Part shown: one piece after another, positions 31,731 to 39,749 of the stretch | Layout of the letters: every line of letters begins with the position of its first letter | Numbering within the stretch: position 1 is the first letter of the stretch | From: Pinguiococcus pyrenoidosus | Lineage: Eukaryota; Sar; Pinguiophyceae; Pinguiochrysidales; Pinguiochrysidaceae | NCBI GenBank assembly: GCA_019677205.1 | Contig: JAAMXY010000413.1 | Span: 1 to 39,749 of the forward strand | Length of the DNA: 39,749 nucleotides | Direction: 5' to 3' | Made by a program: the position numbers and the translations under genes | Notes under the pieces: generated by a model | The model's database searches: none | What the model was told of the DNA's origin: nothing | What the model saw: the letters and a program-made list of their open reading frames with translations, nothing else

Positions 31731-32748
31731 GGTGCGGTGCGGCGTCGGGACGTTTGTCGAGCGTGGAGGCTGCTGTGTCGAACGTAGAGGCTGCTCCCGA
31801 ACGTGGAGGCTTCTTCTGCGGGCCAGGTGATCCCAGCGGCGGAACTCGGCTATTGTGGGTTCAACAGAGAGATGTTCCGTGCGTCAGTGCTGTTGTTCCG
31901 CTACAGTTCAGGTGAGAAATTCTTCGCTGGAATCATTCCGCTGTCGAAGCCAGCTCGATTGGTTCATCCGAATGTCTTCGTTGGAATCTTGCTGCTTTCA
32001 TTCGCAAGAATAATTCTGAAGCTGGGACAGAGTAAGGCGAATGACGAATGGTTCCTGGATCCTCGGCAGGATAGAATCTTTTCTTCATCATCTTTGACAA
32101 GCGGATTCAAAAATCGGCGAATCGCTCACGGCGTCACCGTTCAAACCCGACGCGGTGGGGTCTTCCGGGCAAATGAGACGTGACCGCCTTTGCCGAGCGA
32201 TTTCGCTCCGTCAATCACGTGCCTTCCTCGCTTCCGCTTCTCGACACTCATGCTACATTCTGCCAATCAGCCGCGTTGGCCACGCAGGCGATTCCCGTGG
32301 CGCTCGCGAACGCAACATGTTACCGGTCACACTGACGTCCTGACCAGATCACCAACGCCCAGTCCCCGTCCGTCACAAAAGCGGCCTTCGGAGCGGCAAC
32401 GCCCTTCGACCGCCCTTCCCCTTCGACCGCCCTTCCCCTTCGACCGTCACTGTGGCCCACGAGATGGCACCCCATCTCGTCACGCAAGGCAAATCACCGG
32501 CGCAGGGAAATCGCTTCATCGCTGCCCCAGGTCGCCCAGCTTGCTTGCTAGGCCACCCCAGCCAGGCCGCCGGACGGAGGGGACATGCGTGTCGCCTGGA
32601 TGGCCCCCTCCTGAACGGCGTCTGCTGAAGCGAGCTCACCGACACGCTTCCAGAGAGAAGATGATGCACGGTAGCAACGTCTTGCCATCGAGCTGAAGGC
32701 GAGGAAACTTTTGGCCGAAGAGTCTTGAAGGAGAACATGGGGATTCCC

Positions 32749-32824
32749 GTCTTCAGAGGCCACACGCGTCTTCAGAGGCCACAGGCGTCCTCAGAGGCCA
32801 CACGCGTCTTCAGATGCAAAACAC
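32749..32824. repeat. 19-bp minisatellite, four units
   Basis: Four tandem units of GTCTTCAGAGGCCACACGC; the last is diverged. It lies 16 bp upstream of a second, unrelated minisatellite. Confidence 0.9.
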
Positions 32825-32840
32825 GTCTTCGTCGGTAGAC

Positions 32841-32905
32841 GTTTGCTGCCGAAGCGTTTGCTGCCGAAGCGCTTGCTGCCGAAGCGCTTGCTGCCGAAGC
32901 GCTTG
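32841..32905. repeat. 15-bp minisatellite, four and a bit units
   Basis: Tandem units GCTTGCTGCCGAAGC, the first two reading GTTTGCTGCCGAAGC. Its sequence is unrelated to the 15-bp repeat at 30217. Confidence 0.93.
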
Positions 32906-33759
32906 GCCAACTACTGAGCGCGAGGGAGTCGGAGAGAGAAAGAAGGAGAAGACGACAAGAGAGACAGAGAGGGAGAGAGCCCTGAGATTCAAGACAGCCG
33001 AAGGTTGTTCATTTCTTCCTCAACCAGCGCCGATCGTTTCTTCGAACTCGTCGCAGACGCGGCCGTTCAACGCCTCGCCGCAGAAACAACGTAGCCCGTG
33101 CCCCTCACCGAGTCAAACAGGGGATGCCCATCAATCCCTCCTGCCAGGAAACGCCCGTTGAAGAACGCGCTCGCTCGTCGGCCCGATCCGACTTCACTCG
33201 CAGCAGCTTTCCCCTCTTCTTCTCCGCTGCCTAGTTCTTCTCTTCTTCCCTCCCCTTTTGTCAACCTGCCGAGTGGATGCTCCATGAAGCGGAGAAGCCT
33301 TCACTCACGTCGAGCTGGAGGGTGCAGGCTTTACTTGAGCAGAGCATCAAACCGACGGATTTATCTGACCGCCTTCGATCTACCTGCCGGCCCGGACAGC
33401 TTGCGTGGTGAAAGCTTCAGGCTAGAAGCATCCTTGGACTCACGCACACGATGCTTCAGTAGCACCGAGAGCAGCGCATCCTCTTCCTGCTCCCCGTCGC
33501 CAAAGACGCGAGTCCTCAACTGCCCAACAACTCAGCACTACACACGAGATCCTCACGGGAGTATGTACTCCTTGTCGAGCACTGCACACAGGTACTGCTC
33601 AGGCCGGACACATGCAAACACGCACGGCTGGCACAGCGGGAGCGTGTGCTCCCGAAGCCCTTTCAAAAAACAAGATAACCCAGCGATTCCCCAACGACAA
33701 GCTGTTGTCTCATTGTCAACGGTCACGGTTCTCCACCAGCAGCTCTGGTCAGCTGGCAA

Positions 33760-34719
33760 TTAGACGATGTTGCATTCGGTGTCCTCCACGGGGATGTACT
33801 CGCCCAGAAGGCAAGCGGTCTCGTAGGGCGCCATGCAGAAAATGCCGGTGCCCGCGATGACGCCGGGGCAGCAGTTCGCAGCACCCCCCGGGTTCATGTC
33901 GCAGTCGCAGCCACCGCACACGCCACAGCTGTCCGCGCAGCAGACGGTCTCATCGGCGTTCGTGATACCGACGGCGCAGAGCTCGTCTTCGACCTCTCGG
34001 CGAATGGCGATGGTGAAGTCGTCGAAGGCGAAGCTGCAGAGAAGACACAAGGCAAACGAGGGAGCGGAGATGGGGTGAGACGTCAGTGGGGTGCTGGGCC
34101 TGAGGAAACGCACGGCAAGGCCTTACCGATCGCGCTGTCCCTCGGAATTGCCGAACTCGATCCTGTTGAAGGGCTCGTCCAGGTCAATGTAGGCGAAGTA
34201 CAGCACGCCGCCGCTGGGTCCATCCACCTCGTGGGGAATTGGTACCACGCAGTAGGTCTCGTCGGGGCGCACGATCGTGATGGACAGAATGCCTTGCACG
34301 TCGCCGACGTCGACACCGAAGAAGCCAAAGGCCGTGATGGGCTGGGAGAAATCAATGTTGAAATCGTCCTCGGTGCTGAAGTAGGTCACGGGGCTGATGG
34401 CGTACTGGCCATTGACCGGCGGGTCCTTGCGGATCTCGCCGCCCGCCAGCGTCGCGGTCACCCCGCTGCCCGGGAAGACCAGCGGTACGACCTGCACGCC
34501 GACCGTTTGGTCCTCGAGGTCCTCGGTGGTCGGGTTCATGATCGCGTTGAAGAAGGTGTCGCGGGCCGCGTTGGCGCTCACGGGGTTCAGGATCGGCAGG
34601 ACGTCGTTTTGGGTGTCGTCCGGGTTGCGGTCCTCTCCAAAGAAGGTGGCGCCGGAGCACAGGCTGCCGTTGGCGCTGGCGCGGGCCAGCACTGCAAGGA
34701 GGGCGACGACGCGGATCAT
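33760..34719 (-). CDS. Array copy 8: secreted Cys-rich family, subfamily B
   Basis: Exons 34719-34127 and 34033-33760 encode 288 residues. The 93-nt intron (GTAAGG...TCTGCAG) is phase 2 and restores QRDRFAFDDFTIA. The signal peptide is MIRVVALLAVLARASA. The beta domain has CSGATFFGEDRNPDDTQNDV, NGQYAISPVTYFSTED and AFGFFGVDVGDVQGILSITI, then HEVDGPSGGVLYFAYIDL. The linker is minimal. The 12-Cys module has ELC, VCC, CGVCGGCDC, DMNPGGA, CCPGVI, IFC, ACLLG, ECNIV. The ATG at 34719 places the signal peptide at the N-terminus; in-frame codons upstream only add low-complexity Ala/Pro/Arg. Confidence 0.93.
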
Positions 34720-36592
34720 GATGGTGGCTGCAGTGGTCAGTGGAGAGGCTGCTGCGGTGGCGGCGCTGGCGGGGCGGGGCGGGGCTTTCTGCGGCTGCGG
34801 GCCAGCGCGTTCCGCGCGGCGATGATCTTCGCCCACTGACATGTCTGCGATGGCCCGAAACTACAAACTTCCGGCGCATCTTAAGCGCCTTGACGAACTG
34901 GCTGAAGCGCCTTGGCTCCGCCAACTACGTGGTCCTTCAGATTGGATTTCATAAAATGGGCCAATCACCCGCGCTGCTGTCAGCACGATCCCAGTATCAG
35001 ACCATGTTATGAACAATTTGTCATATGATACCCCACCAATGAGGGTTTCACTGGATCGAGACAAGTGCGACATATTTGGCAGGTACAAGAACGGCGCAGC
35101 TGACATCCAGCCAAAACCCAGAACGAAACCCGAACTTCTCCAACAAAGATTCAACGGAGCGTTTCCCTCCCTCAACAACCCGTTTTGACCGTTTTCTGCT
35201 GCCGCCTGCCACACGTTTCGAGCCTTGGAGCCTGCCCCAAGGTGCACCGACTGCACAGGCGCTGGCCACGTGTCTGCTGCACCCAAGTGTCAGGAGCCGC
35301 ACCTTGCTCCAGCGAGCAACGGGATTCAGCACCGTGGTCCCACGTTCGAGAAGCTGAATCTTCGACGTATCCAAGAACCCTAGAAGGGCCTGACAAGGGG
35401 AGGAAACCTCTGAGGCGCCCTTTGGTTGCGACCGGCGCGGGGCAGCCATCGCGAGAAGCTGCCTTGTCAGCGGACTGCCAAGTTTGGCCCTTCCGTGGCT
35501 GCTTCTAGGGTGGCAAGAGCCATTCACAAGAGAGTAAGCGACGCGGTGACGCCGTCGATGCGATCTTGGTCAGGTGCATGCCACCTACAACACATGTAAG
35601 CATGTAAGGTGCACATGAGAAGAGCTCGGGGCCTAGGTGCAAACCCTCTTCTCAATCGCGTAGCAACTTCATGTGCCATCGATACTAACCCCCCCCTCCC
35701 CCCCTTGACGCATGCGCAGCGCGCTCGTGATGCGCCCGTCTCAAGCGAGCTGGATCAGCGCCGTTTGAGGCCTAGGCAAGTGCTCTGCGCGCTTTCCGTC
35801 GGTCCAGGAATACCAAAGTCAAAGCTTTCCGCAACGGCTGCTGCGCTTCTCAGCTCTTGCGCTTCTCAGCTCTTCAGCTCCTCAGCTCCTCAGCTTCGTG
35901 GACGTGTTGCAAGCACGGAGATTCATCGCTAGGAGACTGGCGACCTGTGGTTGACAACAAGACGAAATTGGGGGAGAGGAACTTGGGGCAGACGAAATGC
36001 AAGGTGGAAGACCGGGCCAAGCACGTTTCCGGATCATGAAGTCTCCTGATTATGGTTTCACTTGGCAAATCTGTCTGCAATGTCTTCGCTGCTCATTTCA
36101 GTTCGTCGCTACATCGGTTGTGAGCCATCCTTCCGCGGCAGCCACCCCGCGGCTCGGCTCTGCTACTGGCTGCTCCTGTCGTGGGCGCCTTTCGTGGGAC
36201 GTTTCCGATCCGCTCTCGGCATTTCCGCTTCTAGAATCGGCCAGGCTCGGCTTTGTCTATGCATGATTTGCTCCTATGGACCAACGGATTTCCTACGGAC
36301 ATCGGGTTTATGCAGGGCACTCTCACAGGCATCTCCACGCACACGTGAACGGTTCGCTCACCGGCACCTTCTGGCGCACGGCTGAGATTGAAGCAACATC
36401 AAGGCTTGCGGAAGCTCCCACACACAGCACACACTGCTCTCTCAGCCACACTGGGCGGAGTGTCTACCCCGTCAGCACACCAGGGTCCAGCAACGGACTG
36501 GAAAAATGCGCTCGCGCGCGGCGCTCCTTCCTCCCCCGCAGCCGCCGCAGGCTCAGAGCCGCCAGGAGCTCTCCGAGAAGCGTGCCACCTCT
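34720..36592. promoter_or_regulatory. Upstream region of array copy 8 and spacer to copy 9
   Basis: ATTGG (34941-34945) and CCAAT (34961-34965) lie close together about 220-250 bp upstream of copy 8. A short CTCAGCTC-type repeat is present at 35842-35897. No gene is supported in 1.87 kb. Confidence 0.35.
35842..35897. repeat. Short imperfect TCTCAGCTC repeat
   Basis: About six imperfect tandem units of CTTCTCAGCTC/CTCAGCTC in the spacer between copies 8 and 9. Confidence 0.8.
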
Positions 36593-37492
36593 TTACAGCA
36601 CGCACTCGGTCATGTCGACCGGGACGTACTCGCCAAGCAGGCAGGCCACGTCGGCCGGCTGCATGCAGAAGATGTCGGTGGCGGCGATGACGCCGGGGCA
36701 GCACTGGGTCGGGCCTCCCGGGTTCATGTCGCAGTTGCAGCCGCCGCACACGCCGCAGCTGGCGTCGCAGCAGACCGTCTCGTCCGCGTTGGTGATGCCC
36801 TCCTCGCACAACTCGCCAGCGAAGGACGGGGCGGCCGAAGGAGCGTCGCTGATGTCGACGGCCTCGCGGAGCGCGATGGTGAAGTCGTCGAAGGCGAAGC
36901 GGTCGCGCATGCCCTCGGAGTTGGTGAAGACGACCGAGGTGAAGGGAAAGCTGATGTCGACGAAGCCGAAGTACAAGACGCCGCCGCTGGGGCCGTCGAC
37001 CTCGTGCGGGATCTGGACGGTGCAGTTGGTGCCGTCTTCCTGGACCGCCGTGAAGGTGAGGATGCCCTGTACGTCACCGATGTCCACACCGAAGAAGCCG
37101 AAGGCGGCGATCGGCTCGGTGAAGCTGATAGTGAAGTCCTCGTCCGTGCTGAAGTAGGTAATGGGCGAGATGGCGTACTGGCCGTTGATAGGCGGGTCCT
37201 TGCGGATCTCGCCGCCAGTCAGCGTCGCCGTGATGGTCGTGAAGGGGAACACAAGAGAGGGAGACGTGTCGCCCGTCATCAGGGTCTCGAGGTCCTCCGT
37301 CGCCGGGCTGTCGATGGCCGTGAAGAAGGCGTCCCGAGCCGCGTCCGACATGGGCGTCGCATCGAGCGGGAGGACGTTGTTGTCGCCCGTCATGTCCGGG
37401 TTACGATCCTGGCCGAAGAAGTCGAAGCCCGCACAGTCCATGCCGGCCGCAGCCTGGACGAGAAGGGCGAAGGAGGCGATGTGCACGAACAT
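36593..37492 (-). CDS. Array copy 9: secreted Cys-rich family, subfamily B (no intron)
   Basis: A single exon of 299 residues. The signal peptide is MFVHIASFALLVQAAAG. The beta domain has CAGFDFFGQDRNPDMTGDNN, LMTGDTSPSLVFPF, NGQYAISPITYFSTDEDF and AFGFFGVDIGDVQGILTFTA, then HEVDGPSGGVLYFGFVDI. NSEGMRDRFAFDDFTIA runs straight through the site where copies 6-8 carry an intron. A linker (ISDAPSAAPSFAG) precedes the 12-Cys module: ELC, VCC, CGVCGGCNC, DMNPGGP, CCPGVI, IFC, ACLLG, ECVL. CGGCDC is CGGCNC here. The frame extends upstream to 37780, but the ATG at 37492 starts the signal peptide. Confidence 0.93.
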   Translation of the reverse strand: MFVHIASFALLVQAAAGMDCAGFDFFGQDRNPDMTGDNNVLPLDATPMSDAARDAFFTAIDSPATEDLETLMTGDTSPSLVFPFTTITATLTGGEIRKDPPINGQYAISPITYFSTDEDFTISFTEPIAAFGFFGVDIGDVQGILTFTAVQEDGTNCTVQIPHEVDGPSGGVLYFGFVDISFPFTSVVFTNSEGMRDRFAFDDFTIALREAVDISDAPSAAPSFAGELCEEGITNADETVCCDASCGVCGGCNCDMNPGGPTQCCPGVIAATDIFCMQPADVACLLGEYVPVDMTECVL

Positions 37493-39614
37493 ACTTGCGA
37501 GGCTTTCTGCGACTGGCGAACGGCTTGCGGTGCGTGTAGCGCGCGTCTGCGGCACGGGCGCAGCGCTGGCGTAGGTGGCGATTTCGAAAAACAAGGGTGG
37601 GCTTTGATGGGGCAACGATTCAAAATTCGCGTCCTTCGGTTGGGCGATTTCGCGACGCGGCCTCGCGATGTCGGCGGCGTATCGCGGGTGAAGATCCCTC
37701 GCATAGGAAGTCGAAGACATGATGACGTCCTCGGCGCGCGAGACTGGCGGAGACAAGGGCTTCCTATTTGGATGACGCACAGATCGTTAAGACTGATCAC
37801 GGATTCTGACCGATCTTGGTGGCCGCTCGGCGACTGTGATTGGTCATGATGACTCATTGCTGGAACCTCGACTACGTCAATCAATGTTCCTTGCTTCCGC
37901 CAAATGATGAATCCGAAGCCATACGTAGGTGGCCTGTCATTCGCGAAGGAGCCAATCAGATCAGGGTGTTGCCGCGACCTTCACTCCGAACACCAACCGA
38001 TTTGGAATCGGAAGCCGAAGGTGTCATGCAAGCCGGCCTCGTTGGACGGAGGACCGATTCTTCGCAGGATTCTGCTTCAAGCGACCCAAGCTGACCAATT
38101 GCTCCTTCCGAAGACGCCTGTACGGTGGCAGCTCGCGACAGCAGCCTCACGTGGCTGCTATCCATTGGCTGGCGGGTCCGGAACGTTCGTTTGGTCTGGC
38201 ATTCGGCTTGGGTTGCCATTCCAACCGCTCAGCAGCCGCAGCTCCCATGACGTCACCGTTCCTAGCTTTCCCTCCGAACTGAAAACTGCGACGGATCGAT
38301 ACAGATGTTCCGTCGGGTTCTTGGGTTCTCGGTTCTCGAGTCTTGATGAGCAACTTCGATGAGGATCAGGGATGCGCGACGAAACGACGAAGCGACGAAG
38401 CGAGGGAAGGATGAATTTCATCCATGAATTCAAATGAAGGATGAGAAGAGAAAAGCGGAGGAAAGGCACAAACTGAAGCAAAGACGGGACGACCGAAAGA
38501 CAGAAGATGGAAGACAGCTGTGCACGAGAACCGGGCGTTGGGAGAGCGGAAGAACTCAGTTGAGCGCTGCGTTCGGCCAGTCTTTCTTTCAGTTCGGCTT
38601 GGGGGCTCGGAGCAGCTTCCCAAAACTTGCAGTGGCAGTGGCAGCGCCCCAAGCGCAGGGCGCCTCCACGCCAATTGCGGCACATTTGGGGCAGGATTTT
38701 CACAGCATGATCGGTGGTCAGAAGGCGGCCTCTTCGCTCTCGGACCTAGCGACAAGGTCGCCGACGTCGTCTCTTCGTCCCTGCGCACCTCAGGGAGGCA
38801 ACGACGTCGAGTGTGATGATGGCTGTAGCACTTGTCGGAGGAAGTAGTTCTGCTTCCGGCGTTGCAGCCACCAGTAAGCTTGGGGTGAACGCCGGCGCAG
38901 CCGGGAAGGGACCAGCGGCCTCGGCAGCGTTGCTTCAAACTTCAAAGGGCAAAGAGCAGGGAGCCTGCGTGCTAGCGAAGAAGCCTCCGCGGTGATGACA
39001 GAAGTTTAAACGAAGAAGTTCAAAGACGAGAGAAGGTCAAAGAACAAAAGCGAAGAGAAGCGAAGAGAAGCGAAATGCAGCTCAGGAACGCCAAGATGCC
39101 GCGCCGAAGCTGCTTGTGTGGCAGTCCGAGGCCAATGGGGAGAGAGATGCGCGCGCGAAATGGCGTGGCGAGGCATCGGCCTCCGCATCCGCATCCGCAT
39201 CCGCATCCGCAAACCGCAACCGCAACCGCAACCGCATCCGCAAACGGGGGTCCTCAACCAAAGCGAGGGAAAGCCTTGCTCCTGCCACGGAGGGTCCACG
39301 CAGGATGTCAGAGATGAGTGCGCCGCGAAGCCGCAGAGCAACACAGAGACCGTGGCCAAGATGTATGAAATTCTTTTCACACGGTTCTGACCGTTCAGCT
39401 TTGCCCCTCCGGACAAACGTCATGTCGAGCAGCTCAAGCTCCGCTAAACTCATCGACTCTCACACCATCATAGATCACACCTCCCCATCTGTGTAGATGA
39501 GAGGAGGAGAACCACAACCAGGACATGCAGGACGCGACCTTGACTGATCAAAATCTCTGTAAGGGAACCCTTTCAACCCCCTCCTTCGATACAACTCGCA
39601 GCAGCTCGTCTCGT
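37493..39614. promoter_or_regulatory. Upstream region of array copy 9 and spacer to copy 10
   Basis: Boxes upstream of copy 9: ATTGG (37839-37843), CCAAT (37952-37956 and 38095-38099), ATTGG (38164-38168) and TGACGTCA (38248-38255). The rest contains purine-rich GCGAAGAGAA repeats near 39050-39075 and a hexamer repeat (below). The longest open frames here lack any domain or splice support. Confidence 0.35.
39182..39244. repeat. 6-bp repeat CCGCAT/CCGCAA
   Basis: A block of CCGCAT units followed by CCGCAA units and a last CCGCAT, about ten units in all. Confidence 0.9.
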
Positions 39615-39749
39615 TTACAGCGTGCACTCGGTCTCCGTCACCGGGATGTAGTCGCCGAGGAGGCAGGCGACGTCAGACGCCATCATGCACACGAACTCCG
39701 TGGCGGCGATGACACCGGGGCAGCAGAGGGGAGCGCCTCCCGGGTTAAG
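39615..39749 (-). CDS. Array copy 10 (partial): C-terminal Cys module, subfamily B
   Basis: Only the last ~44 codons and the stop (39617-39615) are in the window. They read NPGGAPLCCPGVIAATEFVC, then ACLLGDYIPV and ECTL, which is the end of a B-type 12-Cys module. It is nearly the same as copy 6 (CCPGVIAATEFVC, CLLGDYIPVEETEC). The last three bases of the window (AAG) do not match the conserved ATG codon of DMNPGG; this may be divergence or an end artefact. The array therefore continues beyond the window. Confidence 0.9.
   Translation of the reverse strand, partial: LNPGGAPLCCPGVIAATEFVCMMASDVACLLGDYIPVTETECTL

Larger units (their letters stand above)
31731..33759. promoter_or_regulatory. 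Upstream region of array copy 7 and spacer to copy 8
   Basis: Boxes upstream of copy 7: ATTGG (31958-31962), TTCAAAAATC (32106-32115), GGCGTCACCG near 32130 and CCAAT (32263-32267). The remaining ~1.4 kb hold two minisatellites and a purine-rich stretch (about 32920-32980). No gene is supported. Confidence 0.4.

Noticed and set aside
38434-38847. Plus-strand 137-codon open frame beginning MKDEKRKAEERHKLKQ
   Set aside because: Overlapped on the opposite strand by an equally open frame, with no domain and a low-complexity start. Not convincing as a gene.

Overview
The window is nuclear DNA from a eukaryote, most likely a unicellular alga or other protist. It is GC-rich and gene-dense. Its introns are short (64-143 nt) and GT-AG, several with CTAAC-like branch points. 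It carries a myosin with WW, MyTH4 and PH domains, and many secreted-protein paralogues. Nothing in it fixes the phylum; a stramenopile, haptophyte or alveolate would all fit, and this is inference. There is one run of N (17548-17685).

Region 1 (1-15.8 kb) holds single-copy housekeeping-type genes. (a) A PH-domain protein on the + strand whose 5' end is cut off; I rebuilt it from short exons (91-2515). (b) A six-exon gene on the - strand (2691-4284) encoding eight ~45-residue repeats, probably a beta-propeller. (c) A large myosin on the + strand (4782-10302), divergent from (b) across a 497-bp shared upstream region. (d) A HEAT-repeat protein resembling TTI1 of the TEL2-TTI1-TTI2 complex on the - strand (10417-14860), tail-to-tail with the myosin. 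(e) A rhomboid-fold membrane protein on the + strand (15090-15779) that appears to have lost every catalytic residue.

Region 2 (16.5 kb to the end) is a tandem array of ten copies (nine complete, one cut by the window edge) of one secreted protein family that I cannot name. Each complete member is about 290-310 residues: signal peptide, a beta-rich domain around a conserved FGF(Y/F)GVDIGD core, then a C-terminal module with 12 or 14 cysteines around CGGCDC and CCP. Order and strand: copy 1 (-), copies 2-5 (+), copies 6-10 (-). Copies 1-5 form subfamily A (CCC...DCGC, 14 Cys) and copies 6-10 subfamily B (CC...CLLG, 12 Cys). Six copies have an intron (copy 5 apparently two) exactly between the two domains, and three have none. 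Copy 5 can only be spliced canonically and in frame through a 2-nt exon.

The 0.7-2.1 kb spacers between array members show no convincing genes. They hold minisatellites, many CCAAT/ATTGG boxes and a recurring GATTTTTGAA motif that may be regulatory.
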